Source: Streptomyces regalis
GTDB taxonomy: Bacteria; Actinomycetota; Actinomycetes; Streptomycetales; Streptomycetaceae
Reading direction: 5' to 3'
DNA: 38,641 bases
NCBI RefSeq assembly: GCF_001509475.1
Contig: NZ_LLZG01000416.1
Span: forward strand, 1-38,641
Shown: positions 7,634-15,098 of the stretch, piece by piece
Layout: every line of letters begins with the position of its first letter
Position numbering within the stretch: position 1 is the first letter of the stretch
Position numbers and translations under genes: made by a program
The notes under the pieces: model-generated
Told to the model about the DNA's origin: nothing
The model's input: only the letters and a program-made list of their open reading frames with translations
Database searches by the model: none

Positions 7634-8215
7634 TCAAGGAGTGGTCTTCGGAGGTGCGGTGGGTGTCGCATCCAGCAGGTTCTGACCGCGGATCTCCTGG
7701 ACCGCGGACGCGCCGATCGCTTTGACGCGTTCGCAAGCGGCGTCGGCAGTGGAGGGAGGCGTGTCACCCACGACCACTTCGACGACCGTTCCCTGCTCTG
7801 GGAGGAACGCCGCCGCGCAGGCCGGCCTGACGTCACTCTTGCCGATGACGACACCCTCGCCACCGAGCTCCACGTCGTCTTCGCCCGGCACGGGAAAGGC
7901 TTGGCCGAAGTCGACCAGTGTCTGGGAGTCCCATCTGACCAGGATCATCATCGCGAACTTCGCGGAGGTCCACGCGCAACTGCGGGACGTTTCGCTGACG
8001 TCCTTGCCCGCCCGCTTGAGGTCGTAGGTGGTCACCTGGGGCCTCGGGAGGAAGGAGCACGGGTCGGCGTCCCGCACGCTGGTGGGAGGCGGGGCCGTGC
8101 TCGGCGACCCGCTCGGCGACGGATCCTCCGTTCTGCCGCAGCCGCCCAGGACCGCCGTGGCAAGCAACGAGACCGTCATCAGACGAACCGCTCGGGACGC
8201 AGGTGTACGAGTCAT
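7634..8215 (-). CDS. DUF3558-type secreted lipoprotein
   Basis: A 193-residue lipoprotein. The start MTRTPASRAVRLMTVSLL (8215) leads to the lipobox VLGGC near residue 24; another ATG lies 9 bases upstream. After a Ser/Pro linker the domain reads DADPCSFLPRPQVTTYDLKR, SETSRSCAWTSAKFAMMILV, PACAAAFLPEQGTVVEVVVG and DAACERVKAIGASAVQEI. The DPCSLL-like and SCAW cysteine motifs are the hallmark of the DUF3558 family of actinobacterial lipoproteins, whose function is unknown; the cysteines probably form disulfides. It precedes the 6760-7443 gene on the same strand, but with almost 200 bases of repeats between them, so separate promoters are likely. Confidence 0.75.
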   Translation of the reverse strand: MTRTPASRAVRLMTVSLLATAVLGGCGRTEDPSPSGSPSTAPPPTSVRDADPCSFLPRPQVTTYDLKRAGKDVSETSRSCAWTSAKFAMMILVRWDSQTLVDFGQAFPVPGEDDVELGGEGVVIGKSDVRPACAAAFLPEQGTVVEVVVGDTPPSTADAACERVKAIGASAVQEIRGQNLLDATPTAPPKTTP

Positions 8216-8284
8216 GTGCGGCAACGTACGGATACCTCAACGGGACCGGTCCCGAAGCGGCGGAGGGCTGGGGCTTTCCACACC

Positions 8285-8325
8285 TGCGGTTCTTCTTGCG
8301 GCCTGCCTCAGTTCTCGACGGAGGC
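8285..8325 (-). pseudogene. Possible relic of an OmpA-family C-terminus
   Basis: The reverse strand here encodes TEAGRKKNRR, identical over ten residues to the C-terminal TEAGRKKNRRVEV segment of the OmpA-domain gene at 18721. The nucleotides match over about 30 bases with about five differences. Nothing else of the domain is recognisable. The segment lies in the leader between the divergent genes 7634-8215 and 8380-9147. The RKKNRR motif is conserved in the whole family, so this could be a relic of any OmpA-family gene, or chance. Confidence 0.3.
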
Positions 8326-8379
8326 TGTGAGGTCGTAAATCCGTTGCCGGAGCATCAGCATCTTCGATCCCATGGCTGC

Positions 8380-9147
8380 ATGACTGCTCATGACTGCCGT
8401 GCGAACCATGTGGAGCAGAACCGACGCTATTGGGATGACGAGGCGGCTGCGTGGCACGAGCCGCTCGCCCGCGATCACTGGTCACAGACGGAACCGCGTT
8501 GGGGGTTGTGGGGCACCCCTGAGTCACAGGTCTCCGTGCTTCCCGACGGCATAGGCGGGATGCGCACGATTGAGCTGGGCTGCGGTACTGCCTACGTTTC
8601 CGCTTGGCTGGCCAGAGCGGGGGCCCGTCCGGTCGGGATCGACCTCTCGGAGAAGCAGCTCGCCACTGCTCGCGCGATGCAGGCGGAGTTCGGCATCGAC
8701 TTCCCCCTTGTCCTGGGCGCGGCTGAGAAGGTGCCCTACGAGGACAACACGTTCGATCTGGCGATCAGCGAGTACGGCGCCTCATTGTGGTGCGACCCCT
8801 ATCAGTGGATCCCGGAGGCGGCCCGGCTTCTCGTTCCTGGAGGCCATCTGGTGTTCATGCGCTACTCACCGCTGTTCGCACTGTGCGTACGGCCGGAGGG
8901 GGCGGCGTCCACCACCCTGTCTCGCGCACAATTCGGCCTGACTCGGCTGGACTGGGGGAACCACGTGGAGTTCGTCCTGCCGCATGGCGAGATGCTTCGT
9001 CTGCTTCGGTCCTCCGGCTTCCTCGTCGAAGACCTGATTGAGGTCCAGGCACCCCAGCCCGCACACCGGGACTACGCAGAGGTTCCGGCTGACTGGGCCC
9101 GGCAATGGCCGAGCGAGGAGATCTGGAAAGCTCGGCTGGCAGGCTGA
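8380..9147 (+). CDS. SAM-dependent methyltransferase (class I)
   Basis: A 255-residue class I methyltransferase. The start at MTAHDCRANHVEQNRRYWDD (8380) is preferred because upstream codons are uncharacteristic and overlap the relic. Motif I is IELGCGTAYVSAWLAR (SAM-binding GCGTA), motif II ends in PVGIDLSEKQL with the acidic residue that binds the ribose, motif III/IV region is VPYEDNTFDLAISEYG, and the post-motif region is AARLLVPGGHLVFM. This is the Methyltransf_11/25 pattern. The C-terminal third (GNHVEFVLPHGEMLRLLRSS, then EVQAPQPAHRD) probably binds substrate. The substrate cannot be told; similar Streptomyces proteins are annotated only as class I methyltransferases. Confidence 0.8.
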   Translation: MTAHDCRANHVEQNRRYWDDEAAAWHEPLARDHWSQTEPRWGLWGTPESQVSVLPDGIGGMRTIELGCGTAYVSAWLARAGARPVGIDLSEKQLATARAMQAEFGIDFPLVLGAAEKVPYEDNTFDLAISEYGASLWCDPYQWIPEAARLLVPGGHLVFMRYSPLFALCVRPEGAASTTLSRAQFGLTRLDWGNHVEFVLPHGEMLRLLRSSGFLVEDLIEVQAPQPAHRDYAEVPADWARQWPSEEIWKARLAG

Positions 9148-9202
9148 CAGGCCGTCGCAGGCTAACAGGCCGTCGAGGTCGCCGCATCGGACAGGGCTGG
9201 CG

Positions 9203-9243
9203 TTCGACACTGTCTGTCTGATCCTGTTCAGCGCGTGCGGCCC
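9203..9243 (-). pseudogene. Short relic resembling the Phd-like antitoxin
   Basis: On the reverse strand the stretch encodes RAARAEQDQT, matching TTAARAEQDQTVV in the antitoxin at 2288-2767. About 28 bases match with two differences, and a matching GTGTCG follows after a small shift. No flanking antitoxin sequence survives. It lies in the 113-base gap between the methyltransferase and the Trypco2-like gene. I take it as a fragment of a second, lost antitoxin gene. Confidence 0.4.
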
Positions 9244-9260
9244 GCAATAGGGACACCCGC

Positions 9261-9668
9261 TCAGTCGCGGGAGACGAACCCCCCGTCCGACCCGGGCGGC
9301 TGCTGCCCGGCAGCATCCTCCCGGCTCACCTCATGATGACGCCCGTCCGGCCGCGGCAGCGGCTTGAGGTCCACCTGAATGCGATGTGTGGCGTCATGGC
9401 TCACCGCCCCGCCGAGCCGTGCCTCGACCACGCCCAGCCGCAGACCCGCCCCGCCCTCCCCGGCACGGTGGAACTGAACCGAGAACTCCAGGCTGACCTG
9501 CTCCACACTGAACCGCCAGCCGCTGGCCATGCCCTCTGCCTGGGCCCGCGCCAGCTCGGCACGGACCGTGCCGATGGCCTCCGCAAGCCCGACCGGTTCC
9601 GTATCCCTCATGCCATTCCCCATGCCGTCTCCCACGCCACCCTCACGCCCATCGCCACGCCAACTCAC
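9261..9668 (-). CDS. Trypsin-co-occurring domain (Trypco2-type) protein
   Basis: A 135-residue protein. The GTG start at 9668 has AAGGGA eight bases upstream; internal ATGs at 9623 and 9611 are alternatives. Residues about 25-100 contain the core: PVGLAEAIGTVRAELARAQA, then GWRFSVEQVSLEFSVQFHRA, then GLRLGVVEARLGGAVSHDAT and HRIQVDLKP. A helix with LAEAI...LR.EL followed by F.V..V.LEF and a strand ending in V.L.P is what I know of the Trypco2 family, small partners found beside trypsin-like proteases in actinobacterial NTP-dependent conflict systems. It is divergent, 81 bases from the trypsin-NTPase gene, which fits that pairing. Its biochemical role is unknown; an adaptor or regulator of the protease is inferred. 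Confidence 0.75.
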   Translation of the reverse strand: MSWRGDGREGGVGDGMGNGMRDTEPVGLAEAIGTVRAELARAQAEGMASGWRFSVEQVSLEFSVQFHRAGEGGAGLRLGVVEARLGGAVSHDATHRIQVDLKPLPRPDGRHHEVSREDAAGQQPPGSDGGFVSRD

Positions 9669-9749
9669 CGCCGGATTCCCTTGATTGGCCGATCCAACCT
9701 GGTCACGAGTCTAGGGACGCACCATGCTCCACGCGTAGGGTGAAGCACT

Positions 9750-11090
9750 ATGGGGGAGCTACGCGCAGACTGGAGGCTCAGGTTGCGGCGCGGCGGCGCG
9801 CGCGGCCCCATCGTGGGCGCCGGCGTGCTCGTCGACCAGTACACGGCGCTGACCTGCGCGCACGTGGTGCGCGATCCGGACGCCGTGATGTGGCTGGAAT
9901 TCGCGGAGAACCGCGACCTCGAACCCGTGGCCGCACGGGTTCTGCCCGGCGGGTGGCTGTCGGAGGCGGAGGGCGGCGAGGACGTCGCCGTGCTGCGGCT
10001 GGAGAGCCCGCGCCCGCAGGCGCGCCCCGCCCCGCTGGAACCCCGGCTGTGGGGCGGCATGGAGGTGTCCGCGACCGGCTACGCGGAGGGCTTCGATGAG
10101 GGCATGACCTTGTGGGGTCGCATCAGCGGGGCCAGCGGCGAGCGGGTGCAGCTCGACGCCGTCGCCAAGGCGGAGGTGGTGCGTGCGGGGTTCAGCGGCG
10201 CCGCCGTGTGCACTCGGCCGGACGAAGGGCGTCCCGCGCGCGTCGTCGGCCTCGTCGTCAGCTGGCGCGGTGACATGGGCGAGCTGCTGCCCGAGGACAA
10301 CCGGCTCGCCTTCTCGTATCTGATCCCCGTGGATCGAATCGCTGAACTCTCGCCCGTCATACAGGAGTTGAGCAGCCCTAACGCCTGGGATCACGGCTTC
10401 GAGGAGCGGCTGACCCGGTGGTTCGCGGACCCGGACGAGGAGCCGGTGAAGATCACCGTGGTGCCGCCGGGCAGTGGCAAGGACCGCTCGCTGCGCCATC
10501 TGCGGCACCGCGCCGATCTCGTGTACCGCGGCGGCGGGCGTGGCGGCTCCAGCAGGCCGGACCTCGCCGACCACGCCCTGGAGCACATCGCCTTCCCGCC
10601 CGGTCAGTACCTGGCGTACTGGGACTGGCTGCTCGGCACCAGGCGCCGCCCCGCGCAGGCACCCGCCCTCGCGGCCGACCGCCCACCCCCCACGCTCCTC
10701 ATCGACGGCCTCGACGAGGAGCCCGAGCCCGGTCCCCTGATCGAACTCCTCGCCCGGCTGCGGGAGTGCGGCCTCCGGCTGCTGCTCGCCTTCCGCCAAG
10801 CGGGCGGCACCGGCTGGACCGCGGCCTACGAGGTACTCCTGCGGCCCGCGCTCCTCGGCCACGCGGACGCGCTCCTCACGCGTCTGAAGAGCGCGGAGAT
10901 CAGCCACGCGATCAGCCTCGGCGTCGTCGGCGCCGACTCGATCGGCCCCGCCACCGAGACGGCCGACCGGCGCCAGACCGAGCGCCGGCTGATCAACGAA
11001 CTGATGGACCCGCAACAGCAACTCACCGCGCTGCACGAGCTGATCAGCACCCTGCGCGCCGACCTGCGGCGCCACGGAGGCCGGGCATGA
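9750..11090 (+). CDS. Trypsin-like serine protease fused to a degenerate STAND-like NTPase domain
   Basis: A 446-residue protein with no signal peptide, so probably cytoplasmic. Residues 1-200 are a trypsin-like fold with the full triad: His38 in TCAHVV, Asp78 in GGEDVAVLRL and Ser149 in AGFSGAAV. From about residue 215 an NTPase-like region follows. The phosphate-loop-like VVPPGSGKDRS lacks the usual Ser/Thr after the lysine, while LLIDGLDEEP is a good Walker B of the NACHT/STAND kind. The NTPase part is short and its Walker A is altered, so hydrolysis is doubtful. AGGGTGAA lies just before the ATG. Its stop overlaps a 36-codon frame by ATGA. With the Trypco2 gene opposite, it fits an autoactivating protease effector; the target is unknown. 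Confidence 0.8.
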   Translation: MGELRADWRLRLRRGGARGPIVGAGVLVDQYTALTCAHVVRDPDAVMWLEFAENRDLEPVAARVLPGGWLSEAEGGEDVAVLRLESPRPQARPAPLEPRLWGGMEVSATGYAEGFDEGMTLWGRISGASGERVQLDAVAKAEVVRAGFSGAAVCTRPDEGRPARVVGLVVSWRGDMGELLPEDNRLAFSYLIPVDRIAELSPVIQELSSPNAWDHGFEERLTRWFADPDEEPVKITVVPPGSGKDRSLRHLRHRADLVYRGGGRGGSSRPDLADHALEHIAFPPGQYLAYWDWLLGTRRRPAQAPALAADRPPPTLLIDGLDEEPEPGPLIELLARLRECGLRLLLAFRQAGGTGWTAAYEVLLRPALLGHADALLTRLKSAEISHAISLGVVGADSIGPATETADRRQTERRLINELMDPQQQLTALHELISTLRADLRRHGGRA

Positions 11091-11197
11091 AGCCGGGGAT
11101 GGGGCCGGACATCAGGCCGGACATGAGACCAGGCATCAGGCCAGGCATCAGGCACCCCACCCGATCGGCGCCCGCGAGGAGGACAACGGGACGATGA
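11087..11197 (+). CDS. Small repeat peptide, coupled at both ends to its neighbours
   Basis: A 36-residue open frame that fits exactly between the protease and kinase genes. Its ATG overlaps the protease stop (ATGA at 11087-11090) and its TGA overlaps the kinase ATG (11194-11197). GGAGG lies six bases before the ATG, a strong ribosome site. The peptide begins MKPGMGPDIRPDMRPG and continues IRPGIRHPTRSAPARRT. It is a run of about six tetrapeptides of the form M/I-R/K/G-P-G/D encoded by degenerate 12-base DNA repeats. It may be a real basic peptide or a translated coupler that hands ribosomes from protease to kinase. I know no family for it. Confidence 0.45.
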   Translation: MKPGMGPDIRPDMRPGIRPGIRHPTRSAPARRTTGR

Positions 11198-13539
11198 CGC
11201 AGCGCGCGGCACCGCGCCCCTGCCCGCACCGGCGCTTCACCGGAGCCTCCTGCGGCGGCTCCGTCCTGCCCACCGGGCACTGCGCCGAGTGCGGCCGCCA
11301 CGAGAACGGCCCCGGACTGCCCCGACTGCCCGCGGACCCGTGGGACCTCGGCCCCCGGGAGCTCCTCGCACTGCCCGAGCGCGAGCCGCGCTCCGAACGG
11401 GTACGGCTCATCGATCCCGAAGCTCCGCTGCGTATCCGTATGGACTGCTCGTCCCCTGAGTGCGGCGTCGTCTTCGCCCCTCCCTATACCGAGGGTCCGG
11501 TGCCGATCGAGGGGTACTGCCCGGCCTGCGGCGAGCCCTACTCGTACCGGCCGGAGCTCGCCGAGGGCGATGTGCTGCGCGACCAGTACCGGATCATGGG
11601 GCCCATCGCGCACGGCGGCCAGGGCTGGGTCTATCTCGCCGAGGACACCCACCTCGGGGACGTCGTCGCCGTCAAGGGGCTGCTCAACCGCTACGAGCGC
11701 GACGGCGCCCGGCTCGCCGACGTCGAGCGGCGCAACCTCGTCGCCATCCGCCATCCCCGGATCGTCCAGATCCGCGACTTCGTCGCCCGGCGGGACGGCA
11801 CCGGGCAGGTGACCGGCGGGTACGTCGTCATGGACGACGTCGGCGACGGCACCCTGGAGAAGGTCGTCGAAGAGACGCGGCGGGGGGAGCGGGCCCTCGG
11901 GGAGCGGGTCCTCGACATCGAGGACGTCGCCGCGTACGGCTGCCAGATCCTCGAAGCCCTCGGCCATCTGCACGCCGGTGGGGAACCGGTCTTCGTGTAC
12001 GGGGACATGAAGCCCTCGAACGTCGTGCACCACCGGGACGGCGTCAAGGTCATCGACCTCGGCGGCATGCGCGAGCAGGGCCGGAGCGAGCCGCCCGCCC
12101 ATGTCACGCCCGGCTACATGGCACCCGAGACCGAGTCCTCCGGTCTGCCCACCGTCGCCCACGACCTGCACACCGTCGGCGCCACGCTGCGCGACCTCGC
12201 CGGCTGGGCCGTCGACGAGGTGCCCGGGCTCGGCGCCGCCTCCTTCTGGTGGGTCGTCGAGCGCGCCACCCGGCCCGACCCGGACCTGCGTTTCGCGAGC
12301 GCCCAGGACATGGCGGGCCAACTGCGGGGCGCTCTGCGGGAGATCCGTGCCCTGCGCGGCAAGAGCGACCCGCCCGAGCCCTCCCAGTACTTCCGGCCGT
12401 CCCCGCGGCTGCTCGGCGCCCGGCTCGGTACGGTGCCGGGCATCGAGCACTGGCTCGACCGCCCGCGCCGCGACCGGTACGAGCCACCCGTAGCGCCCGC
12501 CCTCGACCTCGGCGCACCCACTCCCACGGAGATCGCGCGCTGTCTGCCGGTGCCGGTGCACTATCCGGGCGATCCACAGACCGCGCGGTTCGAGGTGAGC
12601 AGTGGCTACGATCCGGGCCGACTCCTCGGCCAGGACGGCGAGAAGCCCACCTCGGTGGAGATCTGCCTGCACAACGCGCGCGTCCTGCTGAGCCGCAACG
12701 GGCGGGACGACCTGGAGCGCGCCCAGGAGGAGCTCGACACCGCCGACGCCATTCCCGGGCCGCGCGCCGTGCGCCGATGGCGGATGGAGTGGCACCGCGC
12801 CCTGATCGCGCTGCGCCGCGCCGACCTCGACGCCGACTCGCGCCAAGTCGCCGTCGCCAAGGACCACTTCACGCTGGTCCACCTCGACCTGCCCGGCGAG
12901 TACGCGCCCAAACTGGCCCTCGCCTACTGCGGCGAATGGCTGGGCGACGACAGCATGAGCGGGCCCACCGCCAAGGAGTTGTACGAGGCCGTGTTCGCCC
13001 GCAACGCCTCGCACGGCGGAGCTGCCCTGGGCCTGGCCCGGCTCGCGCTCCGTGAGGGGGATCGCGGCGCGGCCCTCGACGTGCTCGGCCGGGTCCGCGC
13101 CGGCTCCCTGGACCACACCGTCGCCCGCATCGCCTCCCTGCGCATCCGCGCGGCCCGGCTGCCCAGCGGTGCCGATCCGCTGCCCGCGCCCGCCGAGGTC
13201 GACGCGGCGCTGACCGAGCTGCGCGGCCTCATGCGCCGCAACCCGGGCGTCGGCGAGCCGAATCTGTCCGAGGACGAGGCGCTGCGCCTGAGCATCGAAC
13301 TGAACGAATGGAAGCTGGATGCGCTGCACAGCCGCAGTGACGCGCCCGGGCCCCCGGGCCGTGGCGCCGGGCGGCTCGGGGCCCGCAGCCTGAGACGCCT
13401 GACCCCGCAGGAGCGCGAGGTGCGCGCGCTGATGGAGCGGCACTACCGGCAACTGGCCGCACATCACCGGGAGTCGGCCGCCGCCCACGAACACCTCGTG
13501 GACCTCTCTCACGCGGTACGGCCCCAGACCGCGATCTGA
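11194..13539 (+). CDS. PknG-like serine/threonine protein kinase with zinc knuckles and helical repeat tail
   Basis: A 781-residue soluble kinase. The N-terminus carries cysteine sets at 10, 20, 30 and 33 and again at 84, 89, 108 and 111, like the rubredoxin-type metal knuckles of PknG. The kinase domain spans about 130-390. It has a glycine loop AHGGQGWVYLAED, Lys160 in VAVKG, catalytic loop YGDMKPSN (Asp270, Lys272, Asn275) and Asp287 in IDLGG. Replacement of HRD by a YGD/ND form and of DFG by DLG is characteristic of PknG. Residues 450-780 are helical and TPR-like. There is no transmembrane helix, as in PknG. GAGGAGGA precedes the ATG. In mycobacteria PknG controls 2-oxoglutarate metabolism through GarA; no GarA is in this window. 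Confidence 0.88.
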   Translation: MTQRAAPRPCPHRRFTGASCGGSVLPTGHCAECGRHENGPGLPRLPADPWDLGPRELLALPEREPRSERVRLIDPEAPLRIRMDCSSPECGVVFAPPYTEGPVPIEGYCPACGEPYSYRPELAEGDVLRDQYRIMGPIAHGGQGWVYLAEDTHLGDVVAVKGLLNRYERDGARLADVERRNLVAIRHPRIVQIRDFVARRDGTGQVTGGYVVMDDVGDGTLEKVVEETRRGERALGERVLDIEDVAAYGCQILEALGHLHAGGEPVFVYGDMKPSNVVHHRDGVKVIDLGGMREQGRSEPPAHVTPGYMAPETESSGLPTVAHDLHTVGATLRDLAGWAVDEVPGLGAASFWWVVERATRPDPDLRFASAQDMAGQLRGALREIRALRGKSDPPEPSQYFRPSPRLLGARLGTVPGIEHWLDRPRRDRYEPPVAPALDLGAPTPTEIARCLPVPVHYPGDPQTARFEVSSGYDPGRLLGQDGEKPTSVEICLHNARVLLSRNGRDDLERAQEELDTADAIPGPRAVRRWRMEWHRALIALRRADLDADSRQVAVAKDHFTLVHLDLPGEYAPKLALAYCGEWLGDDSMSGPTAKELYEAVFARNASHGGAALGLARLALREGDRGAALDVLGRVRAGSLDHTVARIASLRIRAARLPSGADPLPAPAEVDAALTELRGLMRRNPGVGEPNLSEDEALRLSIELNEWKLDALHSRSDAPGPPGRGAGRLGARSLRRLTPQEREVRALMERHYRQLAAHHRESAAAHEHLVDLSHAVRPQTAI

Positions 13540-13606
13540 GCACACGGCACGCGCCCCGCACGGCAGCAACGGACAGGACGGCACCACACCCGGTGCAAAC
13601 GGCGCC

Positions 13607-13690
13607 GAACGCGAAGGACGACAAAGGCGAAGGACGACGAAGGCGAAGGCGAAGGACGACGATGGCGAAGCACGACGACGGCGAAGGAGC
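13607..13690 (+). repeat. GCGAAGGACGAC-type imperfect tandem repeats
   Basis: The gap between the kinase and vWA genes is filled by short purine-rich repeats built on GCGAAGGACGAC and GGCGAAGG. Several possible starts of the next gene lie inside them, so they are either an untranslated spacer or a charged N-terminal tail. Confidence 0.75.
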
Positions 13691-13703
13691 GGTGACGTAC
13701 GAC

Positions 13704-15098
13704 ATGAGCAGCCCCATCCGGCCGCCGCACCTGGGCATTCAGCTGCACGTCGACCTCGACCGCGATCTGCGCCCGCACCGCAGCGCCAAGATCGAGGCAC
13801 ATCTGCGGGTCGATGTGACCGCCACCGGTGCCGCCGCCGAGCTGCCGGCCGTCGAACTCGCCGTGATCATCGCGCTGGACGTCGCCGAGACCCACCGGGC
13901 GGCCGTCCGGCGCGCCCTGCCCGCCGCACTGCGGGCCCTGCCCGACGGCATCTCCTTCGCCGTGCTCGGCAGCGGCGGTCCCGAGCCGGCCCGGTGCTAT
14001 CCGCTGGGCGGTGCCGAGTGGGCCGTCGCCGACCAGAACCACAGACGCCGGGCCGCCTTCGCCGCGGGCGCGGTCCCGCTGCACCGGGACGGTCCGCGCC
14101 CCGCCGGGTACGCCGCCTGGGCGGCGAAGGCACGCGCCCTGCTCGCCGCCCGCCCCTTGTCCGTACGCCATCTGCTCCTGATCACCGACGGCAGCAGCGC
14201 CCCGGGCGAGACCCGGCTGCAGGAGGAACTGGACGCCTGCGCCGGGCAGTTCACCTGCGATGTGCTCGCCGTCGGCGCCGACTGGTCCCCCGACCCCCTG
14301 CTGGCCCTCGCCGAACGGCTGCACGGCACCGCCGAGTTCGTGGATGACGGCCTCAGCTCGGCGATCACCGGCGCCATCCGACGTCTGCGCCGGGTGCACG
14401 CCCCCCAGCTGCCCATCGAGGTGACCGTGCGGCCCGCCGTCCGTCAGGTCTCCCTGAACGAGAAGGCGCCCCGGCCGCACCGGCTCGGCGGGCTGCGCCG
14501 GCGCGGCCGGCCCCATCTGTGGAGTTTCCCCACGTACCAGTGGGAGCCGGGCTCGCGCGATTATCTGCTCACCCTCGTCGCCGACGCCGACGCCGACCCG
14601 CTGGAGACCGACCTGCAGTTCGCCATGGTCTCCGTCGGCGATGTCCATGTACCCGTCACGGCCCGCTGGCATCACCCCGAGCGGCCGCCCCCGCACGGCC
14701 CGGCGGGCAGTGGCACCCTGCGCGGCCTGAAGACCACCACCTTGATGCGGGACGCCCTGCGCAAGGGACTCATCGCCGTCCGGCACGACCAAGGGGACGC
14801 CGCCGAACGCCACTTGGGGCAGGCCGCACGCCTGGCGGCGCGGCTCGGCACACAGTGGGTGCTGGACGAGATCGACGAGGTCGCCGTCATCGAGGACGCG
14901 GTGGCAGGACGTGTCCGGCTGCGCCCCGCTGTCGACACCGACACGCTCGCCCCGATGCTCCTGCGCGCCGGATCCCGTCCGGGCGGAACTCTGACGGACA
15001 TCGCCGGTGCGCTGCCCGGCCCGCGCTGCGGCCACTGCGACACCCCGGCCGGGAGCGAGGCCCGTTACTGCATCAAGTGCGGGGAGAAACTGCTGTGA
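13704..15098 (+). CDS. vWA domain protein with degenerate MIDAS and C-terminal zinc ribbon
   Basis: Taken from MSSPIRPPHLGIQLHVDLDR, the protein has 464 residues; starts at 13692 (GTG) and 13662 (ATG) are alternatives, the former too close to AAGGAGC. The von Willebrand A core lies at about 45-240: VELAVIIALDVAETHRAAVR, then LLLITDGSSAPGE and FTCDVLAVGAD. The metal-site motif DxSxS reads DVAET, losing the first serine, so divalent-ion adhesion is doubtful. A strand-rich segment (RQVSLNEKAPRPHRLGGLRR and on) and a helical part follow. The last 25 residues form a zinc ribbon, CGHCD then YCIKCGEKLL. Its stop overlaps the next GTG (GTGA). vWA proteins are scaffolds in several NTPase conflict systems, and here may join the kinase and membrane parts. 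Confidence 0.8.
   Translation: MSSPIRPPHLGIQLHVDLDRDLRPHRSAKIEAHLRVDVTATGAAAELPAVELAVIIALDVAETHRAAVRRALPAALRALPDGISFAVLGSGGPEPARCYPLGGAEWAVADQNHRRRAAFAAGAVPLHRDGPRPAGYAAWAAKARALLAARPLSVRHLLLITDGSSAPGETRLQEELDACAGQFTCDVLAVGADWSPDPLLALAERLHGTAEFVDDGLSSAITGAIRRLRRVHAPQLPIEVTVRPAVRQVSLNEKAPRPHRLGGLRRRGRPHLWSFPTYQWEPGSRDYLLTLVADADADPLETDLQFAMVSVGDVHVPVTARWHHPERPPPHGPAGSGTLRGLKTTTLMRDALRKGLIAVRHDQGDAAERHLGQAARLAARLGTQWVLDEIDEVAVIEDAVAGRVRLRPAVDTDTLAPMLLRAGSRPGGTLTDIAGALPGPRCGHCDTPAGSEARYCIKCGEKLL

Noticed and set aside
7485..7863. Small reverse-strand frames across the 29-base repeats
   Set aside because: No ribosome site, no domain, and they overlap the DUF3558-type gene in another frame.
11044..13800. 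Long reverse-strand open stretch opposite the kinase
   Set aside because: The kinase frame holds all catalytic motifs; the reverse frame is repetitive and featureless.
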